Shown: positions 1 to 6,118 of the stretch, in pieces
Layout of the letters: each line of letters starts with the position of its first letter
Numbering within the stretch: the first letter of the stretch is position 1
DNA from: Fidelibacterota bacterium
Lineage (GTDB): Bacteria; Fidelibacterota; UBA8477; JABMPR01
Assembly: GCA_030596225.1 (NCBI GenBank)
Contig: JAUVKO010000056.1
Span: 1-10,232, forward strand
Reading direction: 5' to 3'
DNA length: 10,232 nt
The notes under the pieces: model-generated
Database searches by the model: none
Seen by the model: only the letters and a program-made list of their open reading frames with translations
Told to the model about the DNA's origin: nothing
Program-made: the position numbers and the translations under genes

Positions 1-749
1 AGATTACAGAATGGCTTTCAGATAAACCTGCGTTGGTTGTGGGTATCACCGGTTATGGTCATGTGGCAAAGGGAGTTCAAGAGATCTTGGACATTTTGCC
101 CTTATTAGAAATTTCTGCTGATGAACTTCTCATTGCTAATCCTGCCGAATATCACGGAAAGCTGGTCAAAGTTGTCTTCAAGGAAGTGGATATGTTTACT
201 CCTAGAGATTCCTCTAATAATTTTGAACTGCAGGATTATTTTGACCACCCTGAAAAATACCGCTCAAAATTCAACACTTACATTAGCAAACTGAATGTTT
301 TGGTGAACTGCATTTACTGGAATACACAATATCCCAGACTAATTACGCTGGATGAGATAAAAACTCACTATCAGAACTCACCTTCATTATTAATTGTTGG
401 AGATATCACCTGTGATATTGATGGTGCCATCCAGTTTAATACAGGGTCCACCTTGAGCCCTGATCCAGTCTATGTGTTTGACCCGGAGACGGGCGAGAGA
501 AAGATGGGATTTCAGGGGAATGGCGTGCTGCTCATGGCTGTTGATAATTTACCCACGGAGCTGCCCAGAGAGGCTTCAGAAGCCTTTGGAGAGGCTTTGC
601 TGCCCTTTATCCCTGCCATGGGTGCTTGTGATTATTCTAAACCATTTGATGATCTTGAATTACCCCTTGAAGTGAAGAAAGCAGTGATCGCCCATGGTGG
701 TCAACTGACTCCTGATTATAAATATTTGGAAAAACACCTGAAAGCTTAG
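1..749 (+). CDS. Lysine-ketoglutarate reductase (saccharopine dehydrogenase, NADP+, L-lysine-forming type), C-terminal part, cut by left window edge
   Basis: This enzyme condenses L-lysine with 2-oxoglutarate and reduces the product to saccharopine, the first step of the saccharopine route in the cytosol. The reading frame is open from base 3 with no start codon that makes sense. The TTG at 33 lies inside the dinucleotide-binding fold, directly before VVGITGYGHVAKG, so the gene begins upstream of the window. About 248 residues are visible; animal LKR domains are about 450, so roughly the N-terminal 200 are missing. Further family landmarks, recalled from the LKR half of animal AASS, are NCIYWNTQYPRLIT, GDITCDIDGAIQF, a DNLPTELPREA motif and a C-terminal PDYKYLEKH. 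The stop is 9 bases before the SDH gene, so the two are very likely one transcript. Here LKR and SDH are separate proteins, unlike the fused animal and plant enzyme. Family assignment is firm; the direction of the pathway is inferred from the downstream aldehyde dehydrogenase. Confidence 0.9.
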   Translation, partial: ITEWLSDKPALVVGITGYGHVAKGVQEILDILPLLEISADELLIANPAEYHGKLVKVVFKEVDMFTPRDSSNNFELQDYFDHPEKYRSKFNTYISKLNVLVNCIYWNTQYPRLITLDEIKTHYQNSPSLLIVGDITCDIDGAIQFNTGSTLSPDPVYVFDPETGERKMGFQGNGVLLMAVDNLPTELPREASEAFGEALLPFIPAMGACDYSKPFDDLELPLEVKKAVIAHGGQLTPDYKYLEKHLKA

Positions 750-758
750 CAGAATCTT

Positions 759-2081
759 ATGCCAAAACACGTTCTGATCCTTGGGGCTGGTCTTGTGTCT
801 CAGCCTATCATAGACTACCTGTTCAATAACACTGATTTCAACCTTACTGTAGCAGATATTCTGGAAGAAAATGCTCTTAAAGCCATTAATGAAAATCCAA
901 AAGGTCAAGCTGCCACATTGGATGTGAATGATAAAAAACAACTGGGTAATCTGATCTCAAAGTCAGATCTGGTGGTTTCGTTGTTACCCTACGCCTTGCA
1001 CAGCATTGTCGCCAAGCATTGCCTGTCAGCTGGAAAACACATGGTGAATGCATCGTATATCTCAGATGAGATGCGCGCACTGGATAAAGAAGCCCGAGAA
1101 AAAGGACTCCTGTTTTTATGCGAGATGGGACTTGATCCGGGAATCGATCATATGTCTGCCATGCAGATCATACATGATATTCGCGAGCGGGGTGGCAAGA
1201 TCAAAGAATTTGTTTCAGTCTGTGGTGGTTTACCGGCACCGGACGCTAACGACAATCCATTTGGTTATAAGTTTTCATGGAATCCCAAGGGAGTTCTGTT
1301 GGCAGGGAAGAGTGCTGCTCGATATATCGAAAATGGGGCTGTTAAAAGGGTTAGCCCTGACGAATTATTTCACTCAACAACACCGATGACGATCAATGGT
1401 CGTGAATATGAAGCGTATCCAAACCGCGATTCCATTTCCTATGAAAAGGGTTATGGCTTTCGTAATATTGATCTCTTATTAAGAGGTACTTTACGTTATC
1501 CGGGTTGGCATGAATATATTCTGGCTTTCGAAGCATTGAATCTTTTAGAAAATCATCCCATTGATCAGGGGAAGATCAGTTATGCAATGATCCTGGCTGA
1601 TTTAAATGAACTGGAACCTGAGAGGATTCGTTCACAGGTTGCTCAAAAATTGGAAATAGGTAAAGATTCAAAAGTGGTTCAGGCTCTGGAATGGCTGGGA
1701 CTCTTTGATCAAGATCTAATTGACTGTGATGGAAGCACTGTGATAGATCTGTTAGCAAAGCTTATGAGTGAGAAAATGGCCTATGCTGATGGGGAACGTG
1801 ATATGGTGGCTCTACAGCACCGTTTCAAGGCCAGCTTTGATGATCATGAGGAAAAGATCACCTCCACGCTAGTTGATTATGGGATTCCTCATGGCAGCAG
1901 TTCCATGGCCCGGACGGTTTCACTGCCCTTGGCTATTGTTACAAAACTGATCCTGGAGGACCAAGTTAGCCTTAGTGGTGTTCGCATTCCCATAGATCGG
2001 ATTATTTATGAACCGGTGCTGGCAGAGTTAAAAGCTTTGGGAATCGAATTTAAAGAGTATGTCAACATAATTGAAAATTGA
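759..2081 (+). CDS. Saccharopine dehydrogenase (L-glutamate-forming), LYS9/AASS C-terminal type
   Basis: This enzyme oxidises saccharopine to glutamate and alpha-aminoadipic semialdehyde using a nicotinamide cofactor. The 440-residue protein is complete and of normal length for a free-standing SDH. The N-terminal Rossmann motif is GAGLVSQP (residues 9-16), followed by SLLPY (74-78), ASYIS (98-102), the very characteristic LDPGIDHM (125-132), CGGLPAP (155-161), YKFSWNP (170-176), YPNRDS (220-225), LLRGTLRYPG (240-249) and SMARTVSLP near 382-390. These are the conserved blocks of the SDH half of animal AASS and of yeast Lys9. The ATG at 759 is supported because the Rossmann strand begins four residues later; no clear ribosome binding site precedes it. 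It follows the LKR gene by 9 bases. Its stop codon lies inside an A+T-rich repeat that leads into the next gene. Yeast uses the homologue in reverse for lysine synthesis, but the neighbouring ALDH7 points to degradation here. Confidence 0.93.
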   Translation: MPKHVLILGAGLVSQPIIDYLFNNTDFNLTVADILEENALKAINENPKGQAATLDVNDKKQLGNLISKSDLVVSLLPYALHSIVAKHCLSAGKHMVNASYISDEMRALDKEAREKGLLFLCEMGLDPGIDHMSAMQIIHDIRERGGKIKEFVSVCGGLPAPDANDNPFGYKFSWNPKGVLLAGKSAARYIENGAVKRVSPDELFHSTTPMTINGREYEAYPNRDSISYEKGYGFRNIDLLLRGTLRYPGWHEYILAFEALNLLENHPIDQGKISYAMILADLNELEPERIRSQVAQKLEIGKDSKVVQALEWLGLFDQDLIDCDGSTVIDLLAKLMSEKMAYADGERDMVALQHRFKASFDDHEEKITSTLVDYGIPHGSSSMARTVSLPLAIVTKLILEDQVSLSGVRIPIDRIIYEPVLAELKALGIEFKEYVNIIEN

Positions 2082-2100
2082 AAAATTAAGATTTAATATT
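2069..2100. repeat. A+T-rich short repeat upstream of the four-helix-bundle gene
   Basis: The 7-base word AATTGAA occurs twice in tandem (2069-2082) and is followed by AAAATTAAG and an almost pure A/T run up to the next gene. The stop codon of the saccharopine dehydrogenase gene (2079-2081) is inside it. The word AAAAATTA at 2081-2088 recurs at 2457-2464, just beyond the coding part of the four-helix-bundle gene. In such A+T-rich DNA an 8-base match can arise by chance, so a target-site duplication or element boundary is only a possibility. Confidence 0.35.
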
Positions 2101-2101
2101 G

Positions 2102-2458
2102 ATGGATAGCAACGAGCTCAAAGCAAGAACCAAAAAGTTTGCACATCGGTGTGTCAAGTTGTCGGTTTCTTTACCAGATACAACGCTTGGTCGGCATATA
2201 AAATCACAATTAATTAGATGTTCGACATCGGTAGCTGTTAATTATAGAGCAACAGTTTTAGCTCAATCCAAAGCAGCTTTTAAATCAAAAATAAGTATTG
2301 TTTTAGAAGAAGCAGATGAGGCGCTATTTTGGATAGACTTCATATTGGATGAAGAAATAATGGAGCATGTCAAAGTTGATGACTTAAGGAAAGAGGCGAG
2401 TGAATTAGCAGCAATTTTATTTTCGGCTCGAAAAACCTTGTCAAAGCAGAAAGCTTAA
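2102..2458 (+). CDS. Four-helix-bundle protein (23S rRNA intervening-sequence-protein family), role unknown
   Basis: A 118-residue soluble, helix-rich, basic protein with no membrane segment. The pattern LGRHIKSQLIRCSTSVAVNYR followed by an acidic IVLEEADEALFWIDF helix is that of the four-helix-bundle family first named after proteins encoded in intervening sequences of 23S rRNA genes (the Pfam 23S_rRNA_IVP / TIGR02436 type). Most members are stand-alone genes with no known biochemical activity; a related fold serves as an accessory protein in some retroelements, but no reverse transcriptase is visible here. I chose the ATG at 2102; a TTG directly before it (2099) is less likely. No ribosome binding site is evident. 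The gene sits between two lysine-degradation genes (gaps of 20 and 50 bases), is visibly more A+T-rich than either, and has repetitive flanks, which suggests later insertion. It has no obvious job in lysine breakdown. Confidence 0.85.
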   Translation: MDSNELKARTKKFAHRCVKLSVSLPDTTLGRHIKSQLIRCSTSVAVNYRATVLAQSKAAFKSKISIVLEEADEALFWIDFILDEEIMEHVKVDDLRKEASELAAILFSARKTLSKQKA

Positions 2459-2463
2459 AAATT

Positions 2464-2491
2464 ATTAAATTGTAAATATTAATTGTTAAAT
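2464..2491. repeat. Imperfect 14-base tandem pair in the A+T-rich spacer before the aldehyde dehydrogenase
   Basis: ATTAAATTGTAAAT (2464-2477) is followed directly by ATTAATTGTTAAAT (2478-2491); 11 of 14 positions agree without gaps. The pair lies in the 50-base spacer between the four-helix-bundle gene and the aldehyde dehydrogenase gene. With the AATTGAA repeat on the other side it frames the small gene in low-complexity A/T DNA. It could also serve as a promoter or upstream element, but no convincing -35/-10 pair could be placed. Confidence 0.35.
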
Positions 2492-2499
2492 ACCAAAAA

Positions 2500-2504
2500 G
2501 AGGT
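2500..2504 (+). promoter_or_regulatory. Shine-Dalgarno site of the aldehyde dehydrogenase gene
   Basis: GAGGT is complementary to the 3' end of 16S rRNA and ends 4 bases before the ATG at 2509. It is the clearest ribosome binding site in the window, whereas most other genes here have none or are coupled to the gene upstream. This suggests independent, efficient initiation after the inserted small gene. Confidence 0.65.
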
Positions 2505-2508
2505 AGAT

Positions 2509-4029
2509 ATGGATTTTTTAAAAGAACTGGGGATTGAAGAAATTAATGCCGGTGCCGGTATTGGTGCCGGGGAATGGCTGGCAACAGAAGGTACTGATAT
2601 CTTGAAATCACGTAACCCTGCCACAGGTGAAGTCATTGCCAGCGTACATCAGTGCACTGAAGAAGCTTACGAGAAAGTTGTCGCTGAAGCAGACGCAGCT
2701 TTTAAGGAATGGCGTCAGGTCCCAGCTCCTGTACGTGGTGAATTAGTCCGTAAAATGGGTGTTGCTCTTCGCGAGAAAAAAGATGCTCTCGGTAGTTTGG
2801 TCTCTCTGGAAATGGGCAAGATCAAGCAGGAAGGTGATGGCGAGGTTCAGGAAATGATAGATATTGCTGATTTTGCTGTTGGTCAGTCACGTATGCTATA
2901 CGGTAGCACCATGCACTCAGAGCGTTTCCAGCATCGTATGTATGATCAGTATCATCCTTTAGGTGTCGTTGGTGTAATATCCGCCTTTAATTTCCCGGTG
3001 GCAGTCTGGGCCTGGAATTCTTTTCTGGCAGCTATTGCCGGTGATACAACCATCTGGAAACCATCTTCAACAGCTCCTCTTTGTGGTATTGCCGTTCAAA
3101 AGATCTGTAATCAGGTTCTGGAGGAAAATGGCTATAAAGGTATCTTCAATCTGGTAATTGGCCGCGGTTCTGTTATTGGTGAACGCTTGATCAATGATAA
3201 ACGTATTCCATTGGTCTCATTTACCGGATCTACACCCATGGGTCGTCATGTAGGTGAAGTTGTTGCCAAACGTTTCGGTAGCACTATTCTCGAATTAGGC
3301 GGCAATAATGCCATCATCATCGATGATACTGCTAATCTGGATATGGCTATCCCGGCTACTGTTTTTGGAGCTGTAGGAACCGCCGGACAACGGTGTACCT
3401 CCACCCGTCGAATCATCATTCAGGAAAATATCATGGATGGCTTTGTGGAACGTCTTGTAAAGGCCTACAGCCAGGTCAGAATCGGTGATCCACTGAAAGA
3501 AGGCACACTCATGGGGCCTCTCGTGGATGCTGGTGCTGTTGAGGTTTATGAACAGGCCATCAGAGAGATAAAAGAAGTTGGTGGAAAAATTGTGTCAGGT
3601 GGTAAAGCTATTAAAGAAAAGGCCGGGTATTTTGTTGAACCGACCATCGTTATTGGTGAAAATCAATGGGATATCATCCAGAGAGAAACCTTTGCTCCCA
3701 TTCTTTACATAATTCCTTTTAAGACCATTGATGAAGCTATAGAAATACACAATGCTGTCCCACAGGGACTCTCTTCGGCCATATTTACAATGAATATGCA
3801 ACATGCTGAGCAGTTCATTTCTCATATCGGTTCTGATTGTGGTATTGCCAATGTGAATATTGGTACATCTGGTGCTGAAATTGGTGGAGCATTTGGCGGT
3901 GAAAAAGAGACTGGTGGTGGACGCGAATCAGGCTCAGATGCCTGGAAAGCTTACATGCGCCGTCAGACCAATACAATTAATTGGAGTAAGGAATTACCAC
4001 TGGCACAGGGAATCTCCTTTGATCTGTAG
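2509..4029 (+). CDS. amaB: Alpha-aminoadipic semialdehyde / piperideine-6-carboxylate dehydrogenase (ALDH7, antiquitin family)
   Basis: This enzyme oxidises alpha-aminoadipic semialdehyde, in equilibrium with cyclic piperideine-6-carboxylate, to alpha-aminoadipate with NAD+. The 506-residue protein is complete. Visible ALDH features are the oxyanion Asn161 in AFNFP, FTGST (238-242), general base Glu262 in LELGG, nucleophile Cys296 in GQRC, and cofactor-contacting Glu393 in ETFAP. ALDH7-specific blocks are EMGKI (101-105), LELGGNNAI, TSGAEIGGAFGGEK (453-466) and GGGRESGSDAWK with YMRR up to 485. Residues recalled as anchoring the aminoadipate end of the substrate in human ALDH7A1 appear to be kept: Glu115, Arg295 just before the Cys, and Ser454. 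A GAGGT site supports the start. Its place after LKR and SDH gives a complete route from lysine to aminoadipate. The symbol follows the pseudomonad ALDH7 orthologue. Assignment to ALDH7 is firm; substrate is inferred from family and context. Confidence 0.95.
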   Translation: MDFLKELGIEEINAGAGIGAGEWLATEGTDILKSRNPATGEVIASVHQCTEEAYEKVVAEADAAFKEWRQVPAPVRGELVRKMGVALREKKDALGSLVSLEMGKIKQEGDGEVQEMIDIADFAVGQSRMLYGSTMHSERFQHRMYDQYHPLGVVGVISAFNFPVAVWAWNSFLAAIAGDTTIWKPSSTAPLCGIAVQKICNQVLEENGYKGIFNLVIGRGSVIGERLINDKRIPLVSFTGSTPMGRHVGEVVAKRFGSTILELGGNNAIIIDDTANLDMAIPATVFGAVGTAGQRCTSTRRIIIQENIMDGFVERLVKAYSQVRIGDPLKEGTLMGPLVDAGAVEVYEQAIREIKEVGGKIVSGGKAIKEKAGYFVEPTIVIGENQWDIIQRETFAPILYIIPFKTIDEAIEIHNAVPQGLSSAIFTMNMQHAEQFISHIGSDCGIANVNIGTSGAEIGGAFGGEKETGGGRESGSDAWKAYMRRQTNTINWSKELPLAQGISFDL

Positions 4030-4050
4030 AGGATTGAGTAGATAATAGAA

Positions 4051-4160
4051 ACCCGGCTTCGCAAAGCTTCGCCGTGGCAAGCTGGGCGTAGGAAAGAGTG
4101 TCATCCTGCCCGCCGGGCCATAGCCGAAAAGCGTAGGTTGGAACTTTAGCAAGAAGGAGT
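4051..4160. repeat. G+C-rich intergenic segment with short inverted and direct repeats; candidate decayed interspersed repeat
   Basis: This covers most of the 156-base gap between the aldehyde dehydrogenase and rsmI genes. It is markedly richer in G+C than the surrounding DNA. CCCGGCTT (4052-4059) can pair with AAGCTGGG (4079-4086) with one G-U pair. GCTTCGC occurs twice, at 4056-4062 and 4066-4072. GCCC (4108-4111) can pair with GGGC (4115-4118) around a 3-base loop. The stretch GTAGGTTGGAACTTTAGC (4133-4150) resembles the kind of interspersed repeat built on GTTGGGCTTTAGCCCAAC seen in various bacteria, but degenerate. No T-run follows any hairpin, so an intrinsic terminator is not supported. 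No gene is visible in it. Confidence 0.4.
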
Positions 4161-4185
4161 TTTCACAAAACCGCAGATCTAATAA

Positions 4186-4863
4186 ATGACTACAGGCAAA
4201 CTCTATATCGTCTCGACACCCATTGGAAATCTAGGTGATTTCACCTTCCGGGCGGTTGAAATACTCAAATCGGTGAGTTTGATCGCTGCAGAGGATACGC
4301 GAGTATCAGGAGTACTGCTCAAACACTATGAGATCAAGACACCCATGTTGCCCTATCATGATCACAACAAAGAGCAGGCGACACCAGGGCTGTTGCGGAA
4401 ACTCGAAAATGGTGATGATATTGCTCTGATTTCTGATGCGGGCACTCCTCTGATCAGTGATCCCGGATTCTACCTGGTGCGGGCTGCTGTTAAGCAGGGT
4501 ATAGATGTAGTGCCCATTCCTGGTGCTTCAGCTATGCTGGCCGGTCTGGTTGCGGCGGGTTTACCTTCTGACCGGTTTACCTTTGAAGGTTTCTTACCAC
4601 GCAAGAAGGGTCGTCAAACCCGATTCAAGATCTTAGCTGAGGACCCACGTACGATCATACTATATGAATCTCCCCACCGCATCATTAAAACACTTAAAGA
4701 TATTTCCGAGTATATGGGTGACAGGCAGGTAGTTATTGCTCGGGAGATCACCAAGAGATATGAGGAGTTCATCAGGGGCACTGTCACAGAGATCAGGGAA
4801 CAGTTGGACGCTCGCAGCATAAAAGGTGAAGTAGTTATCATGATCGGAGGAAAAAAGGCATGA
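4186..4863 (+). CDS. rsmI: 16S rRNA (cytidine(1402)-2'-O)-methyltransferase RsmI
   Basis: This enzyme transfers a methyl group from S-adenosylmethionine to the 2'-hydroxyl of C1402 in the decoding centre of 16S rRNA. The 225-residue protein carries the tetrapyrrole-methylase-type fold with RsmI landmarks: TPIGN (11-15), AEDTR (35-39), SDAGTP with SDPG (83-94), PGAS (112-115), FEGFLPRKKGRQ (133-144), ESPHR (161-165) and REITK (186-190). It is shorter than the 286-residue Escherichia coli protein because it ends after the methylase core and lacks the C-terminal extension; short forms are known in the family. The ATG at 4186 is the only sensible start, since in-frame TAA codons lie directly upstream. 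No ribosome binding site is at normal distance; an AAGGAG at 4154-4159 is 26 bases away. It is the first gene of an overlapping operon and overlaps the next gene by ATGA. Confidence 0.96.
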   Translation: MTTGKLYIVSTPIGNLGDFTFRAVEILKSVSLIAAEDTRVSGVLLKHYEIKTPMLPYHDHNKEQATPGLLRKLENGDDIALISDAGTPLISDPGFYLVRAAVKQGIDVVPIPGASAMLAGLVAAGLPSDRFTFEGFLPRKKGRQTRFKILAEDPRTIILYESPHRIIKTLKDISEYMGDRQVVIAREITKRYEEFIRGTVTEIREQLDARSIKGEVVIMIGGKKA

Positions 4864-5483
4864 AAACAGATAAAGCATTCGAGTATGCACGGGATGATTT
4901 TAATTACCCGGGTTTTGTACAAAGCTTGTTGAAAAAAGCCCTGAATATTGCTATTGCTAAAATCCAGGAAAGCAACCTGGATGCAAAAGATCTGAATAAA
5001 TTTCGCTATGGTCTGGAAGGTTTGAGCATTCTGGCCTTACTCTCCGGAGCATATTTCATAACAGCTATTCTCATTTCAGCATGGCTTTTTCTTGATCAGG
5101 TTTATCTGCACATCTTTGTAGATCGTTCTATCCCCAGTAACCGTTTCAAACATTTTGTTGAAGAGATACCATTGATTCTGGGTTTGACGCTGCATATGTG
5201 GATCGAAGGGCATTGGTGGACCGGAGTTGCCGCTCTGGTGGGTATTTCAGGACTGTATTTACTAACAAATCTGCAGATGAAATATGATCTAATGGCTATT
5301 AATATCCCCAGACTCTACTTCCTGCGTTGGGATCGCATGGGAATCATCTTTTTGTTCACTCTTTTAGCTTCCTGGCCAGGTGAACGCGCATATCTATTTG
5401 TAATATTAATGGCCTGGTTCTTAGCGGCCTTGACCTTTTACGACTATCTGTGGATTTTAATTCAACTGGCAAAGAAGAAATAA
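4860..5483 (+). CDS. Multi-pass membrane protein of unknown function; possible degenerate CDP-alcohol phosphatidyltransferase relative
   Basis: I do not recognise this 207-residue protein with certainty. It has a charged cytosolic-looking N-terminus of about 50 residues, then hydrophobic stretches near 53-78, 103-116, 118-137, 160-171 and 177-202, and ends in KKK. The order of segments recalls the CDP-alcohol phosphatidyltransferases, whose signature is DGxxAR-x8-GxxxDxxxD. Placing Tyr82 at the first signature position keeps the Asp three residues before it (Asp79) and a Ser at the usual place (Ser93), but the DG, AR, G and both later Asp residues are absent. If related, it is unlikely to catalyse that reaction. 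The start overlaps the rsmI stop (ATGA) and its stop TAA shares a base with the tmk ATG (TAATG), so it is translationally coupled to housekeeping genes and is a real gene. Function is unassigned. Confidence 0.85.
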   Translation: MKTDKAFEYARDDFNYPGFVQSLLKKALNIAIAKIQESNLDAKDLNKFRYGLEGLSILALLSGAYFITAILISAWLFLDQVYLHIFVDRSIPSNRFKHFVEEIPLILGLTLHMWIEGHWWTGVAALVGISGLYLLTNLQMKYDLMAINIPRLYFLRWDRMGIIFLFTLLASWPGERAYLFVILMAWFLAALTFYDYLWILIQLAKKK

Positions 5484-6118
5484 TGGCGACCTTTAAACCC
5501 TTGTTCATCAGTTTTGAAGGTATTGACGGGTCGGGAAAATCGACTCAGTGCAAGATGCTATACCATGATCTTCTGGACCGCGGTTATAGTGTTCATCTTT
5601 TCAGAGAACCGGGCGGGACCAGAATATCCGAAAAGATCAGGGATATCCTACTGGACAATGAGAATATGGAGATGAGTGCCATCACAGAGATGCTGCTCTA
5701 CTTTGCCAGTCGTAACCAATTGATCACAGAGAAATTAACACCGGCCCTGAAGAGGGGCGAGATCGTTTTACTTGATCGGTTTGTGGATAGTACGATTGCC
5801 TATCAAGGTTATGGTAGAAATCTTTCATTAGAGAGTATTCAAAAGGTTGCAGATGTCGCAATCGGAGAGGTCCGTCCTGATCTAACTATTTTGGTGGATA
5901 CGCCACTGGAGACCGCAGAGGATCGTATGGATGACCGGGAATTGGATCGGCTGGAAGCTGAAAATGAAGATTTCAAGCAGCAAACCAGAAATGGCTATCT
6001 GCAATTAGCCCGGAAAGAACCCCAACGATTCCTGGTATTGGACGGTCGGGAAAGTATTGAAGTACTAAAACGAACTATTACTGAGCGAGTTAATCAATTA
6101 CTGGAAACTGCATCTTGA
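5483..6118 (+). CDS. tmk: Thymidylate kinase (dTMP kinase)
   Basis: Thymidylate kinase phosphorylates dTMP to dTDP with ATP, an essential cytosolic step in dTTP synthesis. Counting from the ATG at 5483 the protein has 211 residues, normal for bacteria. It shows the P-loop FEGIDGSGKST (11-21), REPGGT (41-46), the DRFVDSTIAYQG substrate motif (98-109) and a lid region with DRMDDRELDRLE (147-158). The frame is open further upstream to an ATG at 5450, but that would put eleven extra residues ahead of the family's short N-terminus and lie deep in the preceding gene. The 5483 start, joined to the upstream stop as TAATG, is therefore preferred. Its own TGA stop overlaps the TTG start of the next gene (TTGA). 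Context points to coupled translation of the whole rsmI-tmk-protease cluster. Confidence 0.97.
   Translation: MATFKPLFISFEGIDGSGKSTQCKMLYHDLLDRGYSVHLFREPGGTRISEKIRDILLDNENMEMSAITEMLLYFASRNQLITEKLTPALKRGEIVLLDRFVDSTIAYQGYGRNLSLESIQKVADVAIGEVRPDLTILVDTPLETAEDRMDDRELDRLEAENEDFKQQTRNGYLQLARKEPQRFLVLDGRESIEVLKRTITERVNQLLETAS

Noticed and set aside
33..749. A complete 238-residue protein beginning at TTG 33
   Set aside because: The frame is open to the left edge, and the TTG lies immediately before the glycine-rich dinucleotide-binding motif; the piece is the C-terminal part of a longer LKR.
2102..2458. Accessory protein of a diversity-generating retroelement
   Set aside because: The fold family is related, but no reverse transcriptase or template/variable repeat is visible nearby.
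2459..2508. Promoter for the aldehyde dehydrogenase gene
   Set aside because: The A/T-rich spacer offers many loose matches to -35 and -10 boxes, but none with acceptable spacing and both boxes; only the Shine-Dalgarno site is supported.
4052..4118. Rho-independent terminator after the aldehyde dehydrogenase gene
   Set aside because: Hairpins can be drawn at 4052-4086 and 4108-4118, but neither is followed by a run of T.
5450..6118. tmk starting at the upstream ATG 5450
   Set aside because: It would add eleven residues before the usual short N-terminus and overlap the membrane-protein gene by 34 bases; the ATG at 5483 with the TAATG junction fits better.
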